Assembly (NCBI RefSeq): GCF_020400825.1
Contig: NZ_JAINVH010000001.1
Coordinates: 124,001 to 188,000, forward strand
Length of the DNA: 64,000 nt
From: Streptomyces sp. HPF1205
Lineage (GTDB): Bacteria > Actinomycetota > Actinomycetes > Streptomycetales > Streptomycetaceae
Direction: 5' to 3'
Shown here: positions 33,111-42,492 of the stretch, in pieces
How positions within the stretch are numbered: the stretch's first letter is position 1
How the letters are laid out: every line of letters starts with the position of its first letter
Notes under the pieces: generated by a model
The model's input: only the letters and a program-made list of their open reading frames with translations
What the model was told of the DNA's origin: nothing
Databases searched by the model: none
Program-made: the position numbers and the translations under genes

Positions 33111-33710
33111 GTGAGGCAGCGCACAGGTTCGCATACGTCGGAGCCGACGCCCGAGGGCAGCGCGTCGCCGCCGGACTGCGACATGGTGACCGTGCCGGCC
33201 CGTCAGGGCCTGGAGGCGGCCGACCTGCTCCGGCTGAGCCACGGCGGGGTCGGCCCGGTGCTGCACGACCGCACCGGCGACAGCCTCGCCTTCCTCGTAC
33301 CGCCCGGCACCGCCGAGGCCTGGGACGTGCCCGGCAGCGAATGCACCCACCCCGGCGGCCAACCGCCCGCCCCGCACGCGGGCTGGCTGGTCCCCCCGCG
33401 CACCGACATCGCCGTGACCGATCCGGCGGTGCTGCGCGCCGCTCTGGGCGCGGCCGCGCGGACACTGCGGCTGGCGGACGGGATCGGGTGTGCCGGCGGG
33501 CGGGAGACGCCGGGGTGTACGACCGGGCGGGAGGGGGCCGCCGCGGGCGGTTCCGGGCCGGACGGGATCGGGGCGGGCGGCTCGATGCCGGTCGGCTCGG
33601 GGACGGGGGGCTCGGGGACGGGCGGCTCGATGCCGGTCGGTTCCGGGCCGGACGCCGGCGGCGGCAAGGAGCGGCGGGCCGCCGCACCCGGGGATGCGGA
33701 CCCGCGATGA
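33111..33710 (+). CDS. Hypothetical Streptomyces protein with repeat-rich tail
   Basis: A 199-aa protein. The first ~125 residues look structured, with SPPDCDMVTVPARQGLEAAD, LHDRTGDSLAFLVPPGTAEA, HAGWLVPPRTDIAVTDPAVL. This resembles short conserved hypothetical proteins found widely in Streptomyces. The last ~70 residues are low complexity with GGSMPVGSG occurring twice. No enzymatic motif is seen. The start is the GTG at 33111 with GAGGAGG upstream. It lies 15 nt before the spermidine-synthase-like gene and is probably in one operon with it. Confidence 0.65.
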   Translation: MRQRTGSHTSEPTPEGSASPPDCDMVTVPARQGLEAADLLRLSHGGVGPVLHDRTGDSLAFLVPPGTAEAWDVPGSECTHPGGQPPAPHAGWLVPPRTDIAVTDPAVLRAALGAAARTLRLADGIGCAGGRETPGCTTGREGAAAGGSGPDGIGAGGSMPVGSGTGGSGTGGSMPVGSGPDAGGGKERRAAAPGDADPR

Positions 33711-33725
33711 AGCGATAATCGGACC

Positions 33726-34577
33726 ATGGCCAGAAACCGCCGCAGCCCGGAGCCGCGCACCGTCCCCGTGGCCGGCGGGACCGCCGCGCTCGTACCCGAT
33801 CCGGACCGCCCGCGGGCCTGGACGCTGACGGTCGACGGGGCGCCCCAGTCCCATGTCGACCTGGACGACCCGGGCCACCTGGACTTCCCCTACCAGCGGC
33901 GGCTCGGCCACCTCGTCGACCTGGCGGCCCCGGCCGGCAGACCGGTCACCGCGGTGCACCTGGGCGGCGGCGCGCTCACCCTGGCCCGCTACCTCGCGCA
34001 CACCCGGCCCCGCTCCACCCAGCAGGTGGTCGAGGTGGACGCGGCACTGACCTCGCTGGTCCGCGAGGAACTGCCCTGGGAGCGGGGATGGCGGATCAAG
34101 GTCAGGACCGGGGACGCCCGCGAGGCGCTGGGGAAACTGCCCGACGGCTGGGCGGACCTGGTGATAGCGGACGTCTTCAGCGGCGCCCGCACCCCCGCGC
34201 ACCTGACGACCGCGGAATTCCTGGCCGCGGTACGGCGGGTGCTGGCGCCCGGCGGCGTCTACGCGGCGAACCTCACCGACGGCGGCCCGCTGTCCTTCCT
34301 GCGCGGCCAGGTGGCCACGCTGCGGGCCGCGTTCGCGGAGACCGCCCTGGTAGCGGAGCCCGCGGTGCTGCGGGGGAAACGGTTCGGCAACGCCGTGCTG
34401 TACGCCGCCGACGGCCCCCTGCCGCTGTCCGACCTCGCCCGCCGGGCCGCCACCGACCCGGCCGCCGCCCGGCTCGAACACGGGCGCGCCCTCGCCGACT
34501 TCGCGGCGGGGGCGCGCGTGGTCACCGACGCGGACGCCACGTCCTCACCGGCGCCCCCGCCGCGCACCTTCGGCTGA
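33726..34577 (+). CDS. Spermidine-synthase-like methyltransferase-fold protein
   Basis: A 283-aa protein with the Rossmann core of polyamine aminopropyltransferases. A nucleotide-binding loop VTAVHLGGGALTLARYLAH is followed by VVEVDAAL (acidic residue after beta-2), TGDAREALGKLPDGWADLVI and the strand VLAPGGVYAANLTDGG. Similar short actinobacterial proteins are annotated as spermidine synthase or fused MFS/spermidine synthase. The aspartates needed for polyamine binding are not clearly conserved, so a different small-molecule transfer is possible. It ends 120 nt before the convergent bglC operon. Confidence 0.75.
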   Translation: MARNRRSPEPRTVPVAGGTAALVPDPDRPRAWTLTVDGAPQSHVDLDDPGHLDFPYQRRLGHLVDLAAPAGRPVTAVHLGGGALTLARYLAHTRPRSTQQVVEVDAALTSLVREELPWERGWRIKVRTGDAREALGKLPDGWADLVIADVFSGARTPAHLTTAEFLAAVRRVLAPGGVYAANLTDGGPLSFLRGQVATLRAAFAETALVAEPAVLRGKRFGNAVLYAADGPLPLSDLARRAATDPAAARLEHGRALADFAAGARVVTDADATSSPAPPPRTFG

Positions 34578-34638
34578 CCGCCGGGGCGGCTGACCGCCGG
34601 GCGCTGATCGCCGGGGAGTTCCCGGGGTGCGGGAGGGG

Positions 34639-34689
34639 AAAAAAGTGCGGTGCGGTTGCGGCAGCACCCTCAAACCGCCGCAACCGCAC
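34639..34689 (-). terminator. Intrinsic terminator of the ceb-bglC operon
   Basis: GTGCGGTTGCGGC (34650-34662) and GCCGCAACCGCAC (34677-34689) form a perfect 13-bp stem. Read on the minus strand, six T residues follow a few bases later (34639-34644). It lies 8 nt after the bglC stop and can also serve the convergent gene. Confidence 0.88.
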
Positions 34690-34697
34690 CCGTGCCT

Positions 34698-36170
34698 TCA
34701 GGACTTCCCGTCCTCCTCCGGTAGGTCCTGAAGGACGTTGTCGCGCGCGACGCCCGCGTACCACTGCGCGCTGCGCTTGGGGATCCGGCGCTGCGTGGCG
34801 AAGTCCACGTACACCGTGCCGAACCGCTTGCTGTAGCCGTAGGCCCACTCGAAGTTGTCCATGAGCGACCACAGGAAGTACCCGCGCACGTCCGCGCCGT
34901 CGCCGATCGCCCGGTGGACGGCCGACAGGTGGCTGTGGACGTAGGCGATGCGCTGCGGGTCGTTGACGGTGCCCTCGGGGGAGACGTAGTCGTCGTACGC
35001 GGCGCCGTTCTCGGTCACCATCAGGGCCAGGTCGGGGTGCTCCCGGGTCAGCCGCATCAGCAGGTCGTACAGGCCCGACGCGTCGACCGCCCACCGCATC
35101 GCGGTGGTCTCGCCGGGCGGCAGGTGGAAGGCGACGTGCTCGGAGCCGGGCCAGGGGGAGTGGTCGCCCCCGCCGTGGCCGTCGTTGCGCGGCACCTCCA
35201 CGCCGTCCTGGCGGACGCGGCCGTCGGAGACCAGCGTGGGCGTGTAGTAGTTGACGCCCAGCAGGTCGATCGGGCGGGAGATCTCCGCGAGGTCGCCGTC
35301 CTTGACCAGCGCGTTCCAGTCGACCACGTGGGAGGTGTCGGCCATCAGGTCGGCGGGGTACTCCCCATCGAAGAGCGGGCCGAGGAAGACCCGGTTGCCG
35401 ACGGCGTCGATCCGGCGGGCGGCGTCCAGGTCGGCCGCGGACTCGCTCAGCGGGCGGATCTGGTGGAGGTTGAGGGTGATCGAGGTCTGCGCGGTAGCGG
35501 GGAGAGCGGAGCGCAGAGCCCCGATCGCCCGGCCATGGGCGAGGTTCAGGTGGTGAGCGGCCTTGAGGGCCGACTCCGGGTCGGTGCGGCCGGGGGCGTG
35601 CACACCGGAGCCGTAGCCCAGGTACGCCGAGCACCACGGCTCGTTGAGCGTGGTCCAGAACGGGACCCGGTCGCCGAGCGCGCCGGCCACGATCTCCGCG
35701 TAGTCGGCGAACCGCTCGGCGGTGTCCCGTACCGTCCAGCCGCCGCTGTCCTCCAGCTCCTGCGGCAGGTCCCAGTGGTACAGGGTGACCAGCGGGGTGA
35801 TGCCGCGCTCCATGAGCTCGTCGGTCAGCTTGCGGTAGAAGTCCAGTCCGCGCTGCACGGCCGGTCCGCGTCCGGTGGGCTGCACCCGGGACCAGGAGAC
35901 GGAGAAACGATACGCCCCCAGGTTGAGGTCACTCATGAGGGCGACATCGTCCCGGTACCGGTGGTAATGGTCGGCCGCGATGTCGCCGGTGTCCCCGTTC
36001 AGCACCCGGCCGGGGGTATGGCTGAACGTGTCCCAGATCGATGGGGTGCGGCCGTCCTCGGCTGCGGCACCCTCGATCTGGTAGGCGGCGGTCGCCGCCC
36101 CCCAGAGGAACCCGGGTGGAAAACGGAGCGAGCGCGAGGTTTCTGCACTCTCGGACTGGACGGCTGTCAC
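34698..36170 (-). CDS. bglC: Family 1 beta-glucosidase (cytoplasmic cellobiase)
   Basis: A 490-aa GH1 enzyme without a signal peptide. N-terminal [19 protein letters not shown] is the GH1 N-terminal signature. The acid/base Glu lies in [13 protein letters not shown] (about residue 177) and the nucleophile Glu in [12 protein letters not shown] (about 386), with the expected substrate-site segment LYHWDLPQ. It hydrolyses imported cellobiose and cello-oligosaccharides to glucose. It is the last gene of cebEFG-bglC, 67 nt after cebG, and starts with GTG behind GGAG. CebR control from the cebE promoter is established for this operon in other Streptomyces. Confidence 0.95.
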   Translation of the reverse strand: MTAVQSESAETSRSLRFPPGFLWGAATAAYQIEGAAAEDGRTPSIWDTFSHTPGRVLNGDTGDIAADHYHRYRDDVALMSDLNLGAYRFSVSWSRVQPTGRGPAVQRGLDFYRKLTDELMERGITPLVTLYHWDLPQELEDSGGWTVRDTAERFADYAEIVAGALGDRVPFWTTLNEPWCSAYLGYGSGVHAPGRTDPESALKAAHHLNLAHGRAIGALRSALPATAQTSITLNLHQIRPLSESAADLDAARRIDAVGNRVFLGPLFDGEYPADLMADTSHVVDWNALVKDGDLAEISRPIDLLGVNYYTPTLVSDGRVRQDGVEVPRNDGHGGGDHSPWPGSEHVAFHLPPGETTAMRWAVDASGLYDLLMRLTREHPDLALMVTENGAAYDDYVSPEGTVNDPQRIAYVHSHLSAVHRAIGDGADVRGYFLWSLMDNFEWAYGYSKRFGTVYVDFATQRRIPKRSAQWYAGVARDNVLQDLPEEDGKS

Positions 36171-36237
36171 AAGGACTCCAACTCATGCATCAGGAAGGCA
36201 ACAGGGGCATGCGGGGATACGGTGCCGGGCCGGCGGG

Positions 36238-37161
36238 TCAGCTCTTGACGGCTCCCGCGGTGATCCCGCCGACGATCTGCTTGCCGAGCACAACGAACAC
36301 CAGCAGCAGCGGCAGGGTGGCGACGAGGCAGCCGGTGACCACGATCGCGTGGTCCACGGCGTGGTTGCCGTTGCCGAGTCCGGCCAGGGCGACCTGGACC
36401 GTCGGGTTCTGCTGGCTGAGCGCGATGAAGGGCCAGAAGAAGTCGTTCCAGGACTGCACGAACACGAGCATCCCGAGCACCGCCATGGCCGGCCGGGCGA
36501 TGGGGAACACCACGCTCCAGATGATCCGCAGGCTGTTCGCCCCGTCCACCCGGGCCGCCTCGATCAGTTCGATGGGCAGTGCCTCGGACAGGAACTGCCG
36601 CATGAAGAACACGCCGAACGCGGCCACCAGCGACGGCAGGATCACCGCCTGGATGTGCCCGACCCAGTGCACGTTGGTGATGATCTGGTACAGCGGGATG
36701 ACGCTCAGCTGGGGCGGGATGGTCATGGTCGCCACCACGACGGTCAGCAGCGCGTTGCGGCCCTTGAACTCCAGCTTGGCGAAGGCGAACCCGGCCAGCG
36801 TCGCGAACAGCACCGTGCTCAGGGCGACGGTTCCGGCCACGATCGTGGAGTTGATCAGGGCCTTGGTCATGTCGACCTGGTCCCAGACGATCTTCAGGTT
36901 GTCGATCAGGTGGCTGCCGGGCAGCAGCGGGGTGGGCGGGGTGACGATCTCGGTGTCCGTCCGGGACGCCGCGACCACCGTCCAGTACAGCGGGAACAGC
37001 GACAGCAGGGCCGCGAAGGACAGGATGATGTACGCGATCGGGCCCGCGTTCTGCTGCTTGCCGGCACCGTCGGCGCCGAACCTGCGCCGGCCGCGGCGCT
37101 TGCCCGCCGCGGAGTGCCGGGGGCCGGGCACCGCCCGGGAGGTGTCGGTGAGTTGTGCCAT
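36238..37161 (-). CDS. cebG: Cellobiose ABC transporter permease CebG
   Basis: A 307-aa MalG/CebG-type permease. It has about six membrane segments and the EAA loop near EALPIELIEAARVDGANSLR followed by IARPAMAVLGMLVFV, which contacts the ATPase. No ATPase gene is present in this cluster. In Streptomyces the shared ATPase MsiK, encoded elsewhere, serves this transporter. It starts 4 nt after the stop of cebF, so the two permeases are translationally coupled and form the heterodimeric channel for cellobiose and cellotriose. Confidence 0.93.
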   Translation of the reverse strand: MAQLTDTSRAVPGPRHSAAGKRRGRRRFGADGAGKQQNAGPIAYIILSFAALLSLFPLYWTVVAASRTDTEIVTPPTPLLPGSHLIDNLKIVWDQVDMTKALINSTIVAGTVALSTVLFATLAGFAFAKLEFKGRNALLTVVVATMTIPPQLSVIPLYQIITNVHWVGHIQAVILPSLVAAFGVFFMRQFLSEALPIELIEAARVDGANSLRIIWSVVFPIARPAMAVLGMLVFVQSWNDFFWPFIALSQQNPTVQVALAGLGNGNHAVDHAIVVTGCLVATLPLLLVFVVLGKQIVGGITAGAVKS

Positions 37162-37165
37162 GGGG

Positions 37166-38164
37166 TCAGCCCCCTACCTTCCGGCGGTTGAGCCGCATCA
37201 CGAACAACTGGATCGCACCGATGAGCAGCAGGATGAGCAGCATCACCCAGGCCACGGCGGACGCCTGGCCGAGCTCGTTGTTGTTCCAGCCCTTCTCGTA
37301 CATGTAGAGGCTCAGCGTCTGGTACTGGTGGGCCGATCCACCGCTCACGCCGACGCCGCCGCCGTAGAGCAGCGGTTCACCGAACAGCTGGGTGGCGCCG
37401 ATGGTCGACACGATGATGGTGAAGAAGATGGTCGGCCGGATGGACGGGATGGTGACGCTGAGGAACTGGCGCCAGCGGGAGGCGCCGTCCAGCGCCGCCG
37501 CCTCGTACAGGTCGCCCGGCACCGCCTGCATGGCGGCCAGGTAGATCAGGGCGTTGTAGCCGGTCCAGCGCCAGGTGACGATCGCCGAGATGGCGATCTG
37601 CGCCGGCCACTTGGAGCTCTCCCAGTCGATGTGGTGCACCCCGACGTGGCCCAGCAGCTGGTTGGCGATGCCGTAGTCGGGGTTGAACAGCTGTACGAAG
37701 ACCAGGGACGCGGCGGCGATCGAGGTCGCGTACGGGGCGAGGATGGCGACGCGGAAGAAGCCGCGGGCGCGCATCTTGTAGTTGAGCAGGTGGGCCAGGC
37801 CCAGCGCCATCATGAGCTGCGGGACGGTGGAGATCACGCCCAGCGTGAAGGTGTTGCGCAGCGCGTTCCAGAAGAAGGTGCTGTCCCACAGCCGGGTGTA
37901 GTTCTTGAAACCCACCCAGTGCGAAGGGGCGCCCAGTTCGGCCTGGTGCAGGGAGATCCAGCCGGTGTAGATCAGCGGGAACAGCCCGAAGGCCGCGAAG
38001 ATCAGGAAGAAGGGCGCGATGTAGGCGTAGGGGGACGCCTTGGTGTCGAACCTGTAGAGCTTGGTTCGCCAGCTCGGGGGAGGTCCGGGGTCCGGCGGGG
38101 AGGTGGGGGCGGTACTGGCCTTCGGCGGGTAGCCATCGGCAGTAGCCCTTACGGAGGTGGCCAC
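37166..38164 (-). CDS. cebF: Cellobiose ABC transporter permease CebF
   Basis: A 332-aa MalF-type permease. A proline-rich cytoplasmic N-terminus (about 45 residues) is followed by membrane segments beginning YAYIAPFFLIFAAFGLFPLI. The EAA loop is PGDLYEAAALDGASRWRQFL. It pairs with CebG to form the sugar channel. The GTG start at 38164 has GGAAGG upstream. A 14-bp stem-loop lies between cebE and this gene, which should leave the binding protein in excess over the permeases. Confidence 0.93.
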   Translation of the reverse strand: MATSVRATADGYPPKASTAPTSPPDPGPPPSWRTKLYRFDTKASPYAYIAPFFLIFAAFGLFPLIYTGWISLHQAELGAPSHWVGFKNYTRLWDSTFFWNALRNTFTLGVISTVPQLMMALGLAHLLNYKMRARGFFRVAILAPYATSIAAASLVFVQLFNPDYGIANQLLGHVGVHHIDWESSKWPAQIAISAIVTWRWTGYNALIYLAAMQAVPGDLYEAAALDGASRWRQFLSVTIPSIRPTIFFTIIVSTIGATQLFGEPLLYGGGVGVSGGSAHQYQTLSLYMYEKGWNNNELGQASAVAWVMLLILLLIGAIQLFVMRLNRRKVGG

Positions 38165-38191
38165 GAGGGCGTCCTTCCGGTCGGGGTGTAC

Positions 38192-38229
38192 GGACCGCCC
38201 GGCAGGTGGGAGTCACTGCCGGGCGGTCC
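38192..38229 (-). terminator. Intercistronic stem-loop between cebE and cebF
   Basis: GGACCGCCCGGCAG (38192-38205) and CTGCCGGGCGGTCC (38216-38229) form a perfect 14-bp stem with a 10-nt loop, within the 81-nt gap. It has no T-tract and is probably a partial terminator or a 3'-end stabiliser for cebE mRNA. Confidence 0.75.
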
Positions 38230-38245
38230 CGCAGGTGGCGGTGTG

Positions 38246-39592
38246 CTAGTCGGAGATCTTGTCCTTGACCAGGGCCTTCACGTTCGCCCAGGCCTTGTCC
38301 TTCGACGTGCCGTGCTGCTCCATGTCGAGGATGCCGTTGTCGGTGATGAACGTCTTGACCTGGCCGTCATTCGGGCCGATCGGCGCGGGCTGCACGCCGG
38401 CGGCGGCACCGGCGAAGATCTTGCCGACGGGGGTGCCGGGGAAGTAGTCGTTCGTGGCGTTCAGCACTGCCGGGTCGTTCAGGCCCGCCTTGGTGGACGG
38501 CAGGTTGCCGAACTTCTGGAAGACCTTGACCTGCTGCGCGGGAGCGGTCAGCCACTCCGCCAGCGCCTCGGCCTCCTTGACGTGCTTGCCGCTGGCGGGC
38601 ACGGACAGGAACGAACCGCCCCAGTTGCCGGCCTGCGGCGGAGCGGCGATGTCCCACTTGCCCTTCAGCGCCGGGCCGGAGTTGGTGGAGACGATGCCGA
38701 CCATCCAGCTCGGGCACGCCACGGTGGCGAACTTCGACGTCTTGAAGGCCGCGTTCCAGCTGTTGTCGCTGTTGAACTGACGCAGCTTGGCCGTCAGGCC
38801 CTCCTGCACCGCCTCGGTCGACAGGTCCCAGGCGGTCTGCACGCCGGCGCTGGTGTCGTAGACCAGCTTGCCGCTGGCGTCGCTGTACTGCGTGGGCTGG
38901 CTGGCCAGCACCGCGTTGAACAGGCCGCTGCCGGAGTCGGTGAACGCCACGCCGTGCGGGGCCTTCTGCTTGAACTGCTTGCCGACGTCGACGAACTTCT
39001 GCCAGTCGCCGGCCCACAGGCGCGCGACCGCGTCACGGTCGGAGGGCAGGCCGGCCTGCTGGAACATGTCCTTGCGGTAGCAGATGGCGGTCGGGCCGAT
39101 GTCCGTGCCCAGGCCGATCACCTTGCCGTCCGACGTGGTGGCCTGCTTCTCCTTGTAGCTCACCCAGTCGTTGACGTTGACGCCGGAGACCTTGCTGAAG
39201 TCCACCAGCTTGCTCGCGATGTTGGGCTGGATCGCCTCGGCGATGTAGCCGACCTCGATCGCCTGGATGTCGTCGAGGCCGCTGTTCTGCGAGAGGTGGA
39301 GCTTGAGGGTGTCCCAGTACTGCTGACCGTCGGAGGTGGCGTCCTCGACCACAGTGATGTTGGGGTGCAGCTTGTGGTACTCGGCGTACAGCTTGGCGCC
39401 GGTCTTGTCGTCGTAGCCGAACGACCCGAAGTCACCGACGTGCAGGGTGATCTTCTCGTTGGAGCTGCCGCTGCTGCCGTTGTCCTTCTTGTCGTTGCTG
39501 CTGCTACTGCAGCCTGTGATCAGGACCGCGCAGGTCGCGAGACCCGCGACCGCGATGACAGCGGTCTTGCGGGTTCTGCCGGAAATGCGCAT
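38246..39592 (-). CDS. cebE: Cellobiose-binding lipoprotein CebE
   Basis: A 448-aa extracellular solute-binding protein of family 1. It has a lipoprotein signal with lipobox LITGC (cysteine about residue 28) and a Ser/Asp/Lys linker. The binding fold follows, with SGLDDIQAIEVGYIAEAIQP, VIGLGTDIGPTAICYRKDMF, WMVGIVSTNSGPALKG and GGSFLSVPASGKHV. It captures cello-oligosaccharides at the outer face of the membrane for CebFG. The start is the ATG at 39592 with AAGGAG seven bases upstream; the frame continues upstream into the operator and that part is not coding. TTGACA and a perfect CebR palindrome precede it. Confidence 0.93.
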   Translation of the reverse strand: MRISGRTRKTAVIAVAGLATCAVLITGCSSSSNDKKDNGSSGSSNEKITLHVGDFGSFGYDDKTGAKLYAEYHKLHPNITVVEDATSDGQQYWDTLKLHLSQNSGLDDIQAIEVGYIAEAIQPNIASKLVDFSKVSGVNVNDWVSYKEKQATTSDGKVIGLGTDIGPTAICYRKDMFQQAGLPSDRDAVARLWAGDWQKFVDVGKQFKQKAPHGVAFTDSGSGLFNAVLASQPTQYSDASGKLVYDTSAGVQTAWDLSTEAVQEGLTAKLRQFNSDNSWNAAFKTSKFATVACPSWMVGIVSTNSGPALKGKWDIAAPPQAGNWGGSFLSVPASGKHVKEAEALAEWLTAPAQQVKVFQKFGNLPSTKAGLNDPAVLNATNDYFPGTPVGKIFAGAAAGVQPAPIGPNDGQVKTFITDNGILDMEQHGTSKDKAWANVKALVKDKISD

Positions 39593-39660
39593 TCCACTCT
39601 CCTTGTCAGGGTGGGTCATGAGCGTGGGGGTGTTGCGAAAGTTCCCCGGGAAGGTGCGGT

Positions 39661-39676
39661 GTGGGAGCGCTCCCAC
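39661..39676. promoter_or_regulatory. CebR operator at the cebE promoter
   Basis: GTGGGAGCGCTCCCAC is a perfect 16-bp palindrome containing the established 14-bp CebR box TGGGAGCGCTCCCA. It lies about 20 nt downstream of the -10 region, so CebR would block promoter clearance of the whole operon. Confidence 0.95.
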
Positions 39677-39691
39677 TTAGGCTTTCCGGAA

Positions 39692-39720
39692 CATTCACGC
39701 CTCGGAGGGGTCAGTGTCAA
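39692..39720 (-). promoter_or_regulatory. cebE promoter
   Basis: On the minus strand TTGACA (39720-39715) and TGAATG (39697-39692) are separated by 17 nt. This is a good -35 box with a moderate -10 box, directly upstream of the CebR operator. Confidence 0.65.
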
Positions 39721-39808
39721 GATGTGAAGTCCATTTCGTTGCCGGAACGTGTCCGGCGGCGACGGGCGATCAACTCTTGAACAAAGGCAACCTCCGAGGC
39801 CGGATGCT

Positions 39809-39824
39809 GTGGGAGCGCTCTCAC
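39809..39824. promoter_or_regulatory. CebR operator at the cebR promoter
   Basis: GTGGGAGCGCTCTCAC differs from the perfect palindrome at one base. It lies 64 nt upstream of the cebR start, just after a TTGAAC (39777-39782) that could be the -35 box. It implies negative autoregulation of cebR with a slightly weaker site than at cebE. Confidence 0.88.
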
Positions 39825-39887
39825 GCGGCTCTCACCGACGGTCCAGCCGAGCGCTAAGGTGGCGCGAAGTGAAGTCAGGAGGCGGCA

Positions 39888-40916
39888 GTGGCCATGAACG
39901 GTCGGCACAGCGGGCGGCCCACCTTGGAGGAGGTGGCCGTACGCGCCGGAGTCGGACGCGGTACGGTCTCGCGTGTCATCAACGGGTCCCCCCGCGTCAG
40001 CGACCGGGCCAAGGCCGCGGTCGAGGCGGCCATCGCCGAACTCGGCTACGTTCCCAACCGGGCGGCCCGGGCGCTGGCCGGCAACCGCACCGACGCGATC
40101 GCCCTGGTCATCCCGGAGCCGGAGACCCGGCTGTTCGCCGAGCCGTACTTCTCCGACATCATCCGGGGCATCGGCGCGGAGCTGGCCGACACCGACATGC
40201 AGCTCCTGCTCACACTGATCCGCACGCCCAAGGAGCGGGCCCGCTTCGCCCAGTACCTGTCCGCCCACCGGGTGGACGGCGTGCTGCTGGTGTCCGTCCA
40301 CGAGGACGACCCGCTGCCCGACCTGCTGGAGCAGCTCGACATGCCCGCCGTGCTCAACGGCCGCCGCTCCGACCTGGAGTCGGTGAGCTACGTGGACGCC
40401 GACAACGTCGGCGGCGCGCGGGCGGCCGTCGCGCACCTGCTGGACCGGGGCCGCCGCCAGGTCGCCACGATCACCGGCCCGCCCGACATGTACGTGGCCC
40501 GCTGCCGCCTCGACGGCTACCGGCAGGCCGTCCGGGACGCCGGCCTCGTCCCCCGCGAGAGCCTCGTCGCGCACGCCGACTTCACCGAGGAGGGCGGCCG
40601 GCGGGCCATGCGCGAACTGCTCGACCGCGAGCCCGGCATCGACGCCGTCTTCGCCGCCTCCGACCTGATGGCCGCCGGCGCCCGCGCGGTGCTGCGCGAG
40701 TACGGCCGCCGCGTGCCGGGCGACGTCGCCCTGGTCGGCTTCGAGGACTCCGCCATCGCCCGCCACATGGACCCCGCCCTCTCCTCCGTGCGCCAGCCCA
40801 CCGAGGAGATGGGCCGCACCATGGCCCGCGTCCTGCTGGAGGAGATCGCCGAACGCGCCTCGGTGCGGCGGCACGTGGTCCTCGCGACCGAGCTGGTCCA
40901 GCGCGACTCGGTGTAA
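39888..40916 (+). CDS. cebR: Cellulose utilisation repressor CebR (LacI family)
   Basis: A 342-aa LacI/GalR repressor. The N-terminal helix-turn-helix and hinge comprise TLEEVAVRAGVGRGTVSRVI and VPNRAARALAGNRTD, followed by the periplasmic-binding-like effector domain with DGVLLVSVHEDDPLPDL, DNVGGARAAVAHLLDRG and DVALVGFEDSAIARHMDP. CebR is released from DNA by cellobiose and cellotriose (established in S. griseus and S. scabiei). It is divergent from cebE, and four CebR-type boxes occur in this window. GTG 39888 follows AGGAGG. A 17-bp stem-loop lies after its stop. Confidence 0.95.
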   Translation: MAMNGRHSGRPTLEEVAVRAGVGRGTVSRVINGSPRVSDRAKAAVEAAIAELGYVPNRAARALAGNRTDAIALVIPEPETRLFAEPYFSDIIRGIGAELADTDMQLLLTLIRTPKERARFAQYLSAHRVDGVLLVSVHEDDPLPDLLEQLDMPAVLNGRRSDLESVSYVDADNVGGARAAVAHLLDRGRRQVATITGPPDMYVARCRLDGYRQAVRDAGLVPRESLVAHADFTEEGGRRAMRELLDREPGIDAVFAASDLMAAGARAVLREYGRRVPGDVALVGFEDSAIARHMDPALSSVRQPTEEMGRTMARVLLEEIAERASVRRHVVLATELVQRDSV

Positions 40917-40930
40917 TGCGGCCCGGGCGT

Positions 40931-40969
40931 GCCGGTGCCCGCGTCCGCCGGGCGGACGCGGGCACCGGC
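40931..40969. terminator. Bidirectional terminator between cebR and the dehydrogenase
   Basis: GCCGGTGCCCGCGTCCG and its complement at 40953-40969 form a perfect 17-bp stem around the 5-nt loop CCGGG, between the two convergent stop codons. Confidence 0.85.
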
Positions 40970-41001
40970 GCCGCAGCGTGGGCGGCGAGCCCGGGGCGTA
41001 C

Positions 41002-42141
<1,140 letters not shown>

Positions 42142-42303
42142 CCTGTCCTCCGATCTTCGTTCGCCCCCACGTGACCCACTTCTCATGCTCCACCCGGGTT
42201 ATTTTCCCGACAACTCGGATAGGCTGGCGCGACACCTTCAACCTTCATCCTTTTATCGCCGCCCCGGCCCCGGCCCCGTGTTCTCGTGAACGAGGTGAAT
42301 GAC

Positions 42304-42492
42304 GTGACATCCCGCCGCGGAACCCTTCTCGTCCCGGTGCCCGGCCTTTCCGGCACGGTTTATCCGCCGGGTACGCCGGTCGCCGTCACCGGCCGCGGCT
42401 CCAGCGTGGACGCGTTCGTCGAGGGCGACTGGCTGCCGCTGTCGTGGTGGGAGTTCGCGGAGGGTGTGCAGGAGGCCGCCCCGGAGGCGTGA
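42304..42492 (+). CDS. Small hypothetical protein, 62 aa
   Basis: No family is recognised. The sequence is compact and looks like a small beta fold (TLLVPVPGLSGTVYPPGTPV, SVDAFVEGDWLPLSWWEFAE), not a random frame. GTG 42304 has GAGG eight bases upstream; GTG 42286 is an alternative that adds six residues. Its last 107 nt overlap the 3' end of the convergent DNA glycosylase gene, which is unusual but tolerable for two real genes. Confidence 0.5.
   Translation: MTSRRGTLLVPVPGLSGTVYPPGTPVAVTGRGSSVDAFVEGDWLPLSWWEFAEGVQEAAPEA

Noticed and set aside
38192..38229. Riboswitch in the cebE-cebF gap
   Set aside because: There is only one simple hairpin and no further conserved structure; intercistronic stem-loops are common in sugar transporter operons.
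39717..40874. Long minus-strand ORF antisense to cebR
   Set aside because: It is the antisense shadow of a clear LacI family gene, with skewed composition and no conserved motifs.
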